The notes under the pieces were generated by a model that made no database searches, was not told the origin of the DNA, and saw nothing but the letters and a program-made list of their open reading frames with translations. Source: Citrus sinensis (Eukaryota > Streptophyta > Magnoliopsida > Sapindales > Rutaceae). From it: a DNA stretch of 64,000 nt. Made by a program: the position numbers and the translations under genes. Positions 1 to 13,236 of the stretch are shown here, piece by piece (within the stretch, counting starts at the first letter, position 1; each line of letters opens with the position of its first letter). Where the stretch lies: the NCBI RefSeq assembly GCF_022201045.2, contig NC_068560.1, forward strand, positions 36,667,001 to 36,731,000, in the 5' to 3' direction.

Positions 1-23
1 GAGAGATAGGGTTAAACACAAAC

Positions 24-1978
24 CATGGGCGTGCCAAGTTATGCTACATCCGTCACAATGAATAGCATCGAAAACACCACTGGGAAAAGGAAGTCTTCTA
101 TTTCCAAGAGGGCTAACCACTGCAGGAAAACCACGCTCCAGAGCTACTTGAGCTAGGTCGACTAGATCATCCTTCAACCCTACAGTTAATGTGAGGACCT
201 CCTTATCAAGAAGAGACGCCACAAAGCTTGAATCTGCCGATCCAATCTCCAGCACTACATGAATATTCTTCCCCCATTCTATATCTGGCACCATCTATCA
301 GAAACAATCAAATTTCAAAATGTAAATCAGCCAATGATGTTAGTGGTTTAAAAATGAAGTATTCAATAAAAGCACAACATAAGAAGCAAACTCAAGAAAT
401 TATATTGTACCCTACATAAGTTCAATATTTTTATATCAGAATTTAAAGTGCACCTTATCATTGGGAAGTGTATATCCACCTTTTTTCTAGTCCTCTACAG
501 ATTGATGCAACCAAAGTTCACTCAAAACCATCCTAATCGCTCTATATGATAGGTATCGGTGCCTGAAGCCGAAATTCTTAGAAAGAGGTTGATGATAGTG
601 ACTCTCGTGCTAGAGGCAGCTACAGAAGTGCCAAAAAGAGTGAAGGTTTGTGGTTATCACTATCCAATTATTAAATGCCATAATATCTCTATTAATATGC
701 TCCTGAACCAATCATTGAAAAGCAAGGAAAAGTTGTGGGTCATCCAATGAGGACTAGTAGTATTCTGGTCATGTTGATATTGGGACTCAAAAAGAAGGAC
801 ATTATTGATTCAACTTTCATAGTTCACCTGCAGAAGAAACTCACCTCTTCAATGGACTCAAGGTAGTGAAGAACCCCACCTTTGAATTCAGACTGATTCT
901 GGGGAAAAGTCAGATACTCGCCAGACTCCACCAACCAATTATGTTTCTTAATGTACGCAGCAAGTTTTGGATGAGCCACGTTCTTATACAATATCTGCAG
1001 AAAGAGTAAGAGAATACCATGTAAGAAAATCGAACGAATCTTGCCTCTCCATACACATAACTTCAACAAAAAGGATGAAACCCTCGTATATACCTTGAGT
1101 CTGCTGTCAGGCCAAGAGACAGGAGATCCATACCCTGCATGAGGAAGTGGCACAAGACACATCAGATGAGATCTAGGGCAACTCCTCTCTGTATGCCTAT
1201 AGCTCTGGAACTTTCCAAAACCACTTTCATTGTCAATACAAGGAATGTAATTATGCTTGCTCCTCGTGCTACATAATTTCCAACTATAATGAGCTTTAGG
1301 ATCAAAGACTGGACCCTTTACCTTCCTCTTCTTCCCCGTACTTCTCGATCTACCACTCTCGCCTTCCACCGTAACCACACTTTGTTCATTCTCTTGTTGA
1401 ACTAAATCAACATCACCTTCTGTCTCTCCATTAACTTCACTTTCACGAACAGATTCTTCTTCCTTACCATCCACAACTTCCTGCTCTTGTTCTTCTTCAT
1501 CTTCCTTCAGCGAATCATCACTCTCAGATTTCTCATTCTCCTCATTTGTTTCCTCATTCACCGACTTTACAGTGTGTTTCTGTTTTTTCACATTCGGCAC
1601 TGTTTTTTCATTCTTTTTCCTAGATTCGTGCTTAATAACCGTCACAGAAGCAGATCCATTAATCTTTTTCTCTTTTGCCTTGTCCAAATCAGATTCAAGT
1701 TTCACTTTTTTATCTTCTTCTTTACCAATTTCATGCCATTGCCTTTTCCTCTCTGTATACTGAGGCTTAGAACTTATCACCTTTGTATCAGCAGACACAG
1801 GCTCAGCGATATCATCAAAGCTTTCCCTTTGAGTGGTGACTGAATTTGCAGAAGAAGAGAACGTAGACCAAGCAAAAATGAAACAAAGGCCCAAGATTGC
1901 AACCGCTGTCATCTTCACGCACAAACCATGTGGTCGTTTTGCATGCCGACCTAATCGAGCTAACCGAGCAATAGCCAT
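24..1978 (-). CDS. PMT28: PMT28-type putative pectin/cell-wall methyltransferase (partial, 3' end outside window)
   Basis: Golgi type II membrane protein of the plant PMT/QUA (DUF248) family, thought to methylate cell-wall polysaccharide with SAM. Exons read 1978-1094, 994-845 and 294-24, all with GT-AG borders and matching phase; the gene continues past the left edge after the donor at 22-23. The start MAIARLAR was chosen over an in-frame ATG 18 bases upstream because it fits the family's N-terminus. Seen: a basic N-terminus, one membrane helix at about residues 22-42, then a Lys/Glu-rich stalk to about residue 225. The catalytic region follows (YSWKLC, IPCIDN, CLVPLP, GEYLTFP, then VPDIEWGKN). 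SAM motif I reads VVLEIGSADSSF; many PMTs have a GC pair where this has GS. The long acidic stalk is typical of the PMT24-28 group. The family is certain; the PMT28 assignment rests on remembered similarity. Confidence 0.88.
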
Positions 1979-3442
1979 CTCTCTAACACCCCACAATCGA
2001 CAATAACTAATCTAACTAACAAAGATATATTACTAAAAATCTTCACTTGAAAGTGGAAACATGAAGAAAATCAAAATCCCATCAAGATTGTTATCCTTGA
2101 GAAGTAAGAAATAATGAGTACCCAGATTGGTAAAACAGGCTAAAAGCAAGAGGTGAGCTTTCAACTGGAACAATAGTACTAGCTAGTGGCTGGCACCTAA
2201 CGACTTCAATCTTTCTTTTAAAGAAATAATGTTTAAAAGAAGATAATTTCATAATATTTAAAAGAAGAGAGAGAAAGAGATGACAAATGAAAATGCCTTA
2301 GGCAGGCGAAGTCGACTCTCCGACAGCCGCTAGGCATGTGATGTGAGAGAGCCGATACTGCAAGTACTGGGTGGAGTAGTAGTAGTAGTAGTTGGCGCAT
2401 TCAACGGAAGGAAATAGCAAGCGAAGATTTCGCTCATGTAATTTTTATTTTTGCTTTTATTGGCTGCCACTCCCTGAAAGCTGATTGGTGCATGTCATTG
2501 TCCAGCGAAGGTCACTAATGTCCGGTGAGCTAGTGGGACTCAGCGGCTCAGGAGTGTGAAAAGTGCGAAAAATATTTGGGCAAAGCCCTTCAGAAATTTT
2601 TTTTTGTCCAATTTTTGTAATTTATTGTGCAAAATAATTCTCGATTTCTTTTTTTAAAATTAATAAATAAATATGCTTCCAAAGGAAATTAGTTTAGCAG
2701 TTTAGATTCTATTAAAGGATTCTGCATTTTAACTCAATTGAAACTTTTAAAATCTACCCATGCCGGATTAAATCATTATATTCAAATTTGATAGCCTGAT
2801 TCTATACTTTAACCAAAGTAAGAGATTTTGGAGGAATACAACTCTTAGTTAAGCTGTGTAAAATTTAATGTAATATCATATGTATAATCCATTTGTACAT
2901 ATCAATTGTAATATTCAATATAATATCAGTTATTGTCCTATACTCCTGTATAACAATATTAAAAAAAGAAGCTATTATTAATTTAAATTAAATGCATCCT
3001 TTTGCTAATCTTTCTCGGAGGCATCATTAGATTAGATGTAAGGCTTTCGGATTCTAGAGCAATAAATGGAACAGAGATTTCAGTTTGATTTTACAAGCAA
3101 TCAACATGAGTCAGGAAGTATCTTTTTCAACTACACAAGTACTATACATCCTCCTCTACCTTCTGCCTAAAGTTCAACATATGCCGTGGGCTAAGTAACT
3201 AAATTTAAAGGATTCCTTTCCGTAACTTCATCTATGTTTTCATCTATCAAGTAAAGCACAATAACAACCCAAATTTCAACTACCCTCCTGTAGTATTAAT
3301 AACGTGCTGCGGCAATTACGCCTGTGACCAAATTATCGCTAGAGAGTGCATGATCATCCTTTAGCTATTGAACTGTACCCCTCCTCTAAAGCTGAATATG
3401 AGCTTTCTTTCTATTCAAAACCAGCTCTGGCGGCTGCCCTGA
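1979..3442. other. Spacer: upstream region of PMT28 gene and 3' flank of DUF21 gene
   Basis: No supported coding region. It holds the 5' UTR and promoter of the minus-strand methyltransferase (first few hundred bases after 1978), a purine-rich run at about 2220-2290, a short AGT triplet repeat near 2375-2392, AT-rich filler to about 3000, and the probable 3' UTR of the DUF21 gene just below 3443. Confidence 0.5.
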
Positions 3443-6400
3443 TCAGGAAGGCTCTTTCAGTGAGAAAGTGGTTGCAGCACCAAAGTCCTCCAAGGAAGGT
3501 GAGCCTGCAGAATTTTGAAGGGCAGATGATCCATTCAGAGAGGGTTGTGATGTATTATCCTGACTCTGAGACTTTTCCTGGGATGCATGCATGTTTACTT
3601 TTATCCTGCATTTACAAAAATACCAATCATCCTTCAGGTTCACCAAATGACTCATTACATGGTACTAGTTTTACTTGATACAAGATAGAGAAATCAAAAA
3701 ACCAAGGATTCTTTGGATTTGACATGAAGGACAGTATTGGCAGTTCTCTCATCTTGCTTAGCAACAGCAAGGCAGAAAATTTGCCATAGCATGGCTTGGA
3801 AAATCAGAGTGAAACAAATTGGACGTACCACACCATGCCTTTCCAATCCATCTATAATAAATGTCACAAGTTACTAAACTTGTGACGTAGAGTAATCAAG
3901 TCAATTAGCAGGTTCCACATACACAAGAAAATAAAGAAGTAGAACACAAAGGAGAACATAAAACTTAACCTGTTGTGAATGTTGACATATTCATCGGTTT
4001 CATCCAGTATCTCCTCCTGACATACACATTTGGAAATATATATAAATCAGCAGAGGCAATTAAAACTAAAAGAGTAATGACAATCCCCAAGAACAGTATT
4101 TCTGCAGCAGTTTTAGACACTTATCCCAACATTCCAGACAGTAATATTTTTTCTTAAATCACCATGCATAAAAAAATACCACTCAGGTACACTGATGGTG
4201 CACAAGTGGCCTGCCATGAGTCCCATAATGCAGAGAACAATTTCTTCATTACCATGATATTAGGAAAGATGTCTAAATAAACATATATGAAGGCCTACAC
4301 AATGCTTAGTGAATGACCTCTCCCATGGATGTGCAGGCAATGTGGTTTTGCTTAATGTTTACCTGAAGAAGTTCTTCAATGACATCCTCCATGGTAATAA
4401 CACCTACGGCTTCGTCATTGGATGGAAAATCTGGAAAAGGACCATTCTCAAAGTCGAGAATGCAGTACGAACAACCTCTGTGTCGCTTATTAAAGGTAGG
4501 AGTAGCTGGTGGAACTTTCTTAGTCTGTTGAGCATCTTTTGATTCCAATTTATTCCGCAAATTCTGGCCAGCAGCAGTAACCCCATTATCAACTGAGAAT
4601 TCAACCAGACAATTAGTTAAATTTAGTTCAGAAACAGATCAAGTAACCAAGCAACTAAGAGCAATAAAGCCATCTTGCACCGGCAATAAATGGTATCTCA
4701 TAACAAAAGCAATAGCAGAGGAAGAACAATGAAATTGACTGGTGATTCTTTCTTGCTGAAATGGAAATCAGATACAAAGGCAACGGACAAGAAACATCCA
4801 AAGAGGAAAATTTCTGTTTGGTAGTACCAGATGACAACTTTCAGGAATAAACATGGTAACAGACAACATCGGTTCAAGTACATTGCTAAGCAGAAGTTTA
4901 GAACAATGTATAAGTTATGAGTTTCAAGGTTGGAAACTTGCAACTACAACCAGAGGTGCATGATATTGCTATTTAAAACAGTTCAGAATAAAAGTAGCAG
5001 CATCCATTTCACCTTTTTGAGATGATTTCTCAGGTTGTCCTCTTGGCTTCTTACAATTGTCCTTAAAAAGCTCACCCTCTTTTTTCTCATTTAGATCCTT
5101 ATATACAACAGCAATGTGGCTATGTCCTTTCTGAAATTCATTTAGAATATCATACAAAGGCATGTCTTCTGAAACCCTGTAGGATGAATAATATAGAAAA
5201 ACAAGAACAAATTGGCACCTTCATATATACATCCCTCCAGACAAGAAAAGAAAAAAAATTAGAGACATCATACCGTGGTATTCTCCGTATGATCATTTTC
5301 CGCAAAGGAACTGCATCTCTATAATCGACTGATAAAAGATTTTTAACCTACCAACATCAGATAAGGGTTAGCGAAAAATGAAAAATAAAGAAGAAGAAGA
5401 AGAAAAGACACTGGTTTGATGGTGCATACTGACACGTGACAATTATGAAGAAATTAGTTGGTGTAAGTAATGACATTAATAATAAAGATGAACAGAAACT
5501 TCAGCTTTTGGTTTTAAGAACAAAAGAATCAAGGAGAAGAGCTAAACTAAGAAAACATTGCATAACAATAGAAGAGAAAGAGAAAACTCTAGGCATCCAT
5601 GCATTCAATAATACACAACTAATTCAATATTTTCTTAAGTTAGTCTTTATCTTCATGACTACAAACAAACCAGCAGTAAGACGAAACTTCTGCTGAAATC
5701 TTTTACCATTCAAAGGGAGATGTGATCACAAGAACATGGACTATAAAGCAAGTAGATGAAAAAAAAAAGTGAAGTATTCGTGCCATCAACAATCCATAAA
5801 ACATAATCTAATAATCTAATATACATAAAGAAACAAAATTACCAGAATGAGGCCAATTATATTTGTCGGATTCCCAGAGTAAACAGGAACTCTACTATGA
5901 CCCATGGTCATTATGGCATTTAAGGTATCCCTAAATTGCAAAGAAAATATAGTTAGATGTATGAAGAACACATAGGATATTAAATAGAATGTTCAGGAAT
6001 CCACAAACCCACAAAGTAAGTGTTGCATCCAGATCAAGAGAAAATGCCTTCGATATGGGAGTCATGGCATCTTTTGCAGTTTTTTCAGTCAACTCCAGAG
6101 CTCCAGCGATGATAGTAGTCTCATCATGAGTTAGATCCCCACCTTTCCCAGCCTAAACAACAAAGTATATTACACAACCCATCAACAAATTTGGCCCAGA
6201 GACGAGGCATTTACAGCAGTAAAACACAAGCTACAGGTTGGTCATTCATTTCCCTTCCAAAAAAGCTTGTATAAAGTCCAAACAAAAGATAGTTTGATAC
6301 GGAAATGCCTAATGCAAACAAGTTTGGAACTAAAAAAGCTGGAAACATTAATTTAATACCTCATTGCCATGAAAGTTAACAAAAGTCTTTAGCTCTGCCC

Positions 6401-7585
6401 TCCTTAAAAGAACTGCATGTCCCTTACCCAGCATCAAATCCAAAATCTACAATTTGTATAAGCATTCATTGAAAATGCAATTTGCTAAACAACTATCCAA
6501 CCCAACTTACACAAAGCACAAAGTACAAACATTTCTGTTCATCAATCATACCTTGCTAATTGGATAAGATATAGGAAAGAACAAACAAAGAAGGACACGG
6601 ACAATCGGTGCCATTGTTGCTCCAACAGTCAAGCCATAACGAGTACAGACCGCTTGTGGCAGTATCTATACCCAAAATTAAGTTTAAAAGTAAGTCAAAC
6701 TAATACTTAAGAGGGCACCACCGTTATAAAGAAAGGATGCCCGATTTAGTGAAAAAAGAAAACCTCTCCAAACATAAGAATTAGAGTCACTGATATCAAG
6801 ACTGCAGCCCATGGAGGAACAAGCTTGTCCAAGAATATAGGAAGAGCCTACAAGGATATGAAAGAGATAATTGAAACAACTGAAAATATATATATATATA
6901 GATATTGATGTTAACAAAAACATTTCTCTCTTTTTTTTTTAAAAAAAAAAAAAGGCACACACATCATAGAACCATGTTATATTACCTCCATAGCAAGAGA
7001 GTTTCCAATCAAAAGAGTACATAGCAGAAGATGCTGATTCTTAACCACAGGAAATATCTTTGCTGTAAAAAAGCAGAGGATACCATAACTCACATTGTCT
7101 AATGTTAGAACCCTTAGCTCGTAAGTTGACTCACAACTGAAATCAACTCAGTGCCCGCCCTCAAATCTCAATATACAATCTTTACTGTTTGACAAAACTT
7201 ATCGGTTATCAGCAGGAATATTGGCACCCTTCAGATTGATTGACTCTTATCAACTTTCAGTGAGGAAAATTGAGTTTAAAAAAAAAATCCTATTAATTCA
7301 GGAGGCGAATAAGTATTCAGAGCAGAAGTGATGAACAAATTTAGAAATTAAGTTTGAAATTCAAACTTTGAATTGATGACGATGAAAGAGAAAGAGGATA
7401 CCGGCGTGGATACGATCCTGAGGGCGACCGGACTTGATGAGGACTTCAAGGTCAACGAGTCCTAAAGACATGAGTCCCAGTGTTAATCCAGCCATCAATC
7501 CAGCGAAGCACACCAGCGCTATTATCCCAAGCACGAACACAAAAAACATCGTGCCACAGCATGCCACGTCAGAGTCGGACGCCAT
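3443..7585 (-). CDS. DUF21/CBS-domain (CNNM-like) membrane protein, At1g47330 type
   Basis: CNNM/CorC-related membrane protein; animal and bacterial relatives take part in Mg2+ and other divalent-cation transport, so a similar role is inferred. Twelve exons: 7585-7402, 7062-6986, 6847-6764, 6665-6552, 6446-6360, 6152-6013, 5930-5843, 5347-5274, 5176-5013, 4592-4363, 4016-3970, 3605-3443. All borders are GT-AG, and 1452 coding bases give 483 residues without a break. Seen: N-terminus [12 protein letters not shown], then a helix with [14 protein letters not shown]; further helices around residues 70-90, 97-118 and 132-153 (DUF21). The CBS pair begins near residue 200 (AMTPISKAF) and ends with [15 protein letters not shown] and [10 protein letters not shown], split by a variable Lys-rich insert. 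The C-tail is Ser-rich. Length is close to the Arabidopsis relatives (about 500 residues). Intron 11 contains a short perfect hairpin. Confidence 0.92.
3863..3886. repeat. Perfect 10-bp inverted repeat with 4-nt loop in intron 11 of DUF21 gene
   Basis: GTCACAAGTT is followed by ACTA and then AACTTGTGAC, a perfect stem of 10 bp. It lies between exons 11 and 12 of the DUF21 gene. No function is known; it may be chance or a remnant of a small element. Confidence 0.6.
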
Positions 7586-8341
7586 CTCTCACTCTCTCCG
7601 TCTTCCTCTCGCTCAAGGCTTTCTTCTTGTTACAATATTCAAAACAAATTAACGATTTGCAGACCAGGCCTTTGTCTGTTGCTTTATGAGTTATATGTGT
7701 TCTTTCAGTTCAGTTTCCTCGATTTGATCAGTCAGCAATCGACCTCTACTGTGCAAAAAAGTTTCAGTTTTACGGCCATCCAACACTTGCGTTGCGTGTA
7801 TGCACTCACACCGACTTGTCCACTTGATTAGGTAGGTATCTGCGGCCATGATCTGCTTACGTTTTGCCAGCCTATTTCAACCTTCGGACATTCTCTCCAC
7901 GTTCCAAACTTTTCATTAAAATTTAATTTTGTAGTTCCATTGTCATGTCCGAAGGCCGCGTGCGATAGATAAATAAAGCTTTATTATCATAGGTTGCTGA
8001 GGTGGACCCCACATCCTTGCGGCTGATGTGAATGTCATATTTATAAGCTCAAAAGTAAAAAAATAAAAATTAATCATAATACAAATTAGAGTGGGAGGAT
8101 CCCCGACTTGTGTCTGAACAAAACAAAAAAGTTTTTAAAAAAAATTAAAAAAGATTTTTTGGGTAACTATTATTCACCAAGTGTTTGTTACATGTCGTGT
8201 GTGAGTGATCTTCTTTCTGCAATGAAGGTTCAGACTTCGAGTGGCTAGCAGTCATACTCAGATACCTACCCTAATAATGTACTCTGAGCTGGCCAGGCCC
8301 CGGGGCCATTCACCGGACACTCAGAGATGGAAAATGAGGGG

Positions 8342-8954
8342 TGGGTAATTTTTAAAAACCTCCCCTCATATTTAGGTTTGTTGTAAGTAGATGTGAGAAT
8401 TTATTTATTTATAAAAAAATTTTTATCATCAGTTAATTTTAACATTGACCGTTATTTGACTGTGTAAAGATAATATTATCCTTAACAATAATTTGTAGAC
8501 AAAAATAACTAAAAAAAATTTTTAAATTATTGGTGCGAAAAGCACAAATCTTATTTTTTGACAATTTTATCCTTGTCAATTTTAAAGATTTACAATATCA
8601 TAGGTAAAGATTATAACTATTTCATTTTCAAGTTTTTAATTTTATCTTTTTTGTAGAAATTTTAAGAAAATATTAATAATTTAAAGATGATTTTTAAAAT
8701 TTTTAATTTTATCTTTTTTGTAGGAATTTTAAAAAAATATCAATAATTTAAAGATAATAAAATAATCAATAATTTTAATTTTTTTTAGTTATTTCCGTCT
8801 ATAAATTATTGTTAAGGGTAATATTATCTTTGCATAGTCAACTAACGGTCAATATTAAAGTTAACTGATGGTAGGAGATATTTTATAAATAAATAAATTT
8901 TCGCCATTTACTTACAACAAGTCAAATCTCAAAGGAGACTTTTAAAAATTAACC
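8342..8954. mobile_element. Foldback MITE, MULE-like, about 610 bp
   Basis: The two ends are long imperfect inverted repeats of about 180-190 bp: the left arm starts GGGTAATTTTTAAAA, and the right arm read backwards starts GGTTAATTTTTAAAA. Both arms share further blocks such as ATCAGTTAA, AATATTGACCGTTA-like and CTTAACAATAATTT. Flanks are AATGAGGGG (8333-8341) and AATGAGGAA (8955-8963), a 9-base duplication with two mismatches, which fits the 9-bp duplications of Mutator-like elements. The centre has a 67-bp unit repeated twice (8633-8699 and 8700-8757). No coding capacity. Confidence 0.7.
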
Positions 8955-10742
8955 AATGAGGAATAGATGGTGTACGGAGCTGTGTAACAGCACGAAGATT
9001 GTTTTTTTCTGGAACATTTAATTCTAGGCTAATGCATGTAACTTAGGGAATCCTTAATTCTATAACAATTGCGTGGCTCTGAGTCTCTGTCATCCAAATT
9101 TATTAATCTGTTATAAAAGATAATTTTAAATATTTGATACAATTATACGACTTGGAGCTCCAAATCAGGCCGTCAGAGTACAACAATGAACAAAACACAT
9201 CATGTTTCGTTCACGTAAACGATTGATTTATATTTTATACGAATTTCAACCATTTGTTTAACTCGCCCATGTGCTTAACACGAATTTCATCCTTTACGAT
9301 GTTATTGAGAATAAATTTTCTTAGATAATAAAAATAGTACATAATCAAAGAATGAATGAAAAAGAAAGTTTAGTTTTAAATTTTTTGAATTTTAATATAT
9401 TTATAAAGGAGATTATTATTTCCTCCCTACTAAAATTAATATATATCACGGTCATTCAAATGACATTCTATCTTGAAAATATAAAATATATCTATATATT
9501 TATTATAAGAAAAGATGTTTAAAATAATAAAAAATATAAAAAAATATTATTATTAATTTTTTATGCACATTGAAACCTATATATCTTATTTTTAGTAATT
9601 AAATTTTTATAATTTATTTAATTAATAATAAATATGAATACAAGTGTATTTAATAATAAAATTATATTATAAAATTACAGTGACATAAAGATTATTGGCT
9701 ATTATAAAAATAATAAAAAAATAAATAGTATATATTAATTTTAATTTGGAGAAAATAAAAAATCTCCCTATTTATAAAAATAACCGTATACTTCTTAAAT
9801 TTGTCAAAAAATCGCAACTCTCTTGTAAAAGATTTCAAAGTCAGTTCACAGGTTAAGACGACACGATCACTTGGAGAGCTAATTGTAATACAAATGGGTA
9901 GGCAAGACAGCGAATAAAAAGTAAAACACAACGTGGTTAATATAATAAATGAATGATGCAAACACAGACAAGATGATATACATCCGTATTAGTTTCATTC
10001 CACGTGTCACAGACCGCTGTGTGCTAATCTCTAAATAAAACTCCATAAAAAATTTTAGCTTTTAAAATTTTCAAGAAAACCACAACCAAAATTATTATTT
10101 GCATTTAAGGGAAAAAAAAATTAGGAATAAGCCGAATCTGCGAATCCTATTCCTGCTGATGACCAATAAAGAGGACTTTGAAAGAGAGAAAGGGAGAAAA
10201 AGAAAGAAAAAAAAAAGAAAAAAGAAGAAGAAGCCCACATAGGCCATAGCCACCCGATAGCCACCTTGATCTGTCAAGTGGGAATCTTCCAAGTCCACTT
10301 AATTGCCCCGCCCACTCAAAACAAACTTACATGTTACATCGCCAGCCTTGTACTTGCACAATTGGCAATTTCGGGTGGATTGAAGTCACACTTGGCATGA
10401 GCAACCAAAAGACAAGTACGTACCTCAGCATAGAATGGTTCGGCTTGGTTACATTTTGCTACTACGGGAGCCACCCACTTACGATAAAGAGTCTTAACTC
10501 TTTTGAACCATTCATTTGTTGCCCTTTTTACGCAATTCATGATGGATTGGACATGTTAGAAAACGAAGTTTGGGACATATGAAATGGTGGCACTCGTGGA
10601 CTATTTTGTTACATGCCTTTTCATCAAGGCAGTGAAGCACGATACGATTGAAGGATTTTCTCAAACGTTGGTTATGTGTGGCTCTCTTTCCTTATCCCAA
10701 CTACAGACAATTCCCTCTACCTGCATAAACATAAACCCTTCC

Positions 10743-10754
10743 TATATTATATAT
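10743..10754 (+). promoter_or_regulatory. Possible TATA box of the carboxyl-methyltransferase gene
   Basis: TATATTATATAT lies about 60 bases before the chosen ATG at 10815. The distance would leave a very short 5' UTR, so this is only a candidate. Confidence 0.3.
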
Positions 10755-10814
10755 CTCATGCATTATCTTCTTACTACCTTCCATTACTCTTCAAATTTCT
10801 CCGTTCTCTCACAA

Positions 10815-12242
10815 ATGTCGGACCAAGAAAATGGATTGCCGGAAAGCCCACAATGGCAGGAGCTAAAGCTTTCACAATTGTTACTTACTGACACAGTTCG
10901 AAATCTGCATGCAACAATTGATGCTCAATGGGATTACCTTCAACGGACAGCATGCCAAACTGCAGCAGGGAGAGCCATGTGGAAGCATGTAATCCATGAC
11001 CCCCTTGCAGACTTGCTTGCAGGGGAGACGTATCTAAGAAACGTTCATGAGAAGATAAAGAAAGACCGTCTCAACAATGCTCGAGAAATTTCAGGGGTAA
11101 TTCTTGCCATTCGAACCCTCTGGTTTGACTCACAAATTGAAGCTGCTCTTAATTCTTTTAATAGCAGAGAAGCCCAGGTTGTACTCCTTGGTGCAGGTTA
11201 GCGGTCATTCCTCCCCGGTTCTTGATATGTTTGATCATATTATTTATTACACACTGTTATCAGTAATGCAGCTCAAACTAGAGTCTGTGAGGTCCCTAAG
11301 CTTTCGTATTATCAACTGAATGAATAACGATGGACCCACACCACAAAATAGATATAATCCAATCTATTTCATGGAAACATGCAAACATCTAATCTTTCAG
11401 TTACTACCATTTGTAAGAAACAGCTGTGGTAAGAGACTGTTAATAACAAATTTTGGGTAGATAGCTTGCATCAATGCATCACAGATTCATGGCGTCTTCC
11501 AAAAAAGAAAATCAGTCTCTGCAATTCAGGAATAGAAAACTCATAATTATAGTAAATAATAAATTCAGTAGCATTTACAATTATCAAAAGCTTAGCGAGT
11601 CTTTTATCTGTAGGAATGGACACAAGAGCATACCGTTTAAACTGCTTGAAGGAAAGTGATGTCTTTGAAGTAGATTTTTCACAAGTCTTGCAAGTGAAAA
11701 CCGCTCTCATACAAACAGCAATGGAGTTCGGAGATGAACAGCAGCATCCAAGGATGACAGCAAAATCCCTAACCACAGTGGCAGCAGACATTAGAGAGAA
11801 TGATTGGCTTGAAAAGCTTCAGCTATCAGGGTATAAGCCAGAGAAGAACACAGTGTGGGTTCTAGAAGGTATCATCTACTATCTTTTGGACATCCACGCC
11901 ATGCAAGTGCTGAAGCTCATAGCTGACAAGTGCAACCTTGTTCACACAGTTCTTTTAGCAGATTTCATGAACCAACCATCAACCACACTATCCAGTTCCA
12001 TCTTCCATTTCTCAAGTGATTGGCCAGATCGTCTCCTGCCAACCCTAGGATTTTCTAATGTTAGGCTTTCACAGATTGGTGATCCAGATGCTCATTTTGG
12101 GCTCATGAATGATCCATTAAATCTGTTCAACAAGCTCCGGAGCTTACCCAGGTCCGTGCAAACCCACCCAGATGATGGAACACCATGCCGTCGACTGTAT
12201 TTGGTGCAGGCTTCTGGTTCACCGAATCAAACAACTGCATAG
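10815..12242 (+). CDS. Leucine carboxyl methyltransferase (LCMT/PPM) family, SAM-dependent methyltransferase
   Basis: Class I SAM-dependent methyltransferase of the LCMT family, which in other organisms methylates C-terminal carboxyl groups (for example of PP2A). The substrate here is unknown. Two exons, 10815-11196 and 11614-12242, join in phase 1 to give 336 residues. The start MSDQENGL is the first ATG after the last stop-free, leader-like stretch; the frame is open upstream to 10584, but that part is Leu/Ser-rich and looks non-coding. Seen: the SAM-binding motif VVLLGAGMDTRAYRL spans the exon junction (about residues 122-136). Then come DVFEVDFSQVLQVK, VAADIRENDW and VWVLEGIIYYL, all in family order. 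The length fits the short LCMT-like group. It is not the canonical PP2A enzyme LCMT1 on present evidence; nearest relatives are annotated only as putative methyltransferases. Confidence 0.88.
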
Positions 12243-13236
12243 ATAGCCATCTGTTATATTGTAGAAACCTAGGCCTCAGCTTCCAGTTACAAGATAGATG
12301 TAGTATCTATTGTTTGCAAATTTGTCCCAGGGACAGAAAACATCAAAACTCACACAAATAACCAAATTGCAACACATAATCTGAGCAGTGAGTGATGATT
12401 TATAACAGGTCATAGACATGAACAATATGCATACATCTAATGTTGTTTACTCTTTTATCTTAAGCCACATGCTAGGGATAAACCATACTTTTATCTTCCC
12501 AGTAAAAGATTTCATAAAAATTCCCCAGTTTAAGTTCCTTACCTATTGGGGGTTCATTAAAATACTCTTATGATTTTCAGGTATGAAACTAAATTTTGCA
12601 AACTGATGTAACAGGAAGCAGCTGAAGAGAAGGGTAAAACCCACTCACCAAACCATTGAATTAAAACTTTGAAACCAGAAAGGGCAATGCTCAGTCAAAA
12701 AATCAGATAACACAAGGTTTTTGTCCACTGCATATAGTAAGAGTCAAGACCATAGCTAGATTTTCAGATGGCGGGAATCATAGTTCTAAAAATCTCCGTT
12801 CCTCATGGCCATTCAGAATTCAGGTGAAACAAAAATAAAAATCACAAAATACACCCGAACATTTTGGGAAACATAAACATATTATAAAATGATACAAAAT
12901 CATTAACTTACAGCATAGTTCTTAGGAGGTTTACCTGCTAATATCATTGAATGCACAAGAGACAAATTGGAAAACTTAAATGTGGAACATATTCCCTTTT
13001 TTCTCTTTGAGCAAAAGTAAACCATCTTCATTTCCAGAATAATACTATAATACAGATAATACAGAAAATAACCAGATGCAGACCCAGAAGACGTCATGTT
13101 GAAATAGACATTTTCAACAATTCCAGTATCTTCTATTTTCCAACTCCATAAAAAAATAAAAAAATAAAGCATCTACAAAACCTTAAAAGCAGAACATACA
13201 CCAGAATGTTCAAATTGCAAGAGGAAACCAGAATGT
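12243..13236. other. Convergent 3' spacer
   Basis: Lies between the stop codons of the carboxyl-methyltransferase (plus) and the lumen protein (minus). It must contain both 3' UTRs. No other gene or clear repeat seen. Confidence 0.5.

Larger units (their letters stand above)
7586..10814. other. Divergent spacer between DUF21 gene and carboxyl-methyltransferase gene
   Basis: Contains the promoters of both flanking genes, which point away from each other. It includes one large foldback element (listed separately) and a very AT-rich stretch at about 9300-9740. No convincing coding region is seen; the short open frames here are AT-rich and have no recognisable motif. Confidence 0.5.

Noticed and set aside
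1487..1843. Plus-strand open frame of 118 codons rich in Phe and Leu
   Set aside because: It is the exact antisense of the Lys/Glu-rich stalk of the PMT28-like gene; the composition is explained by that.
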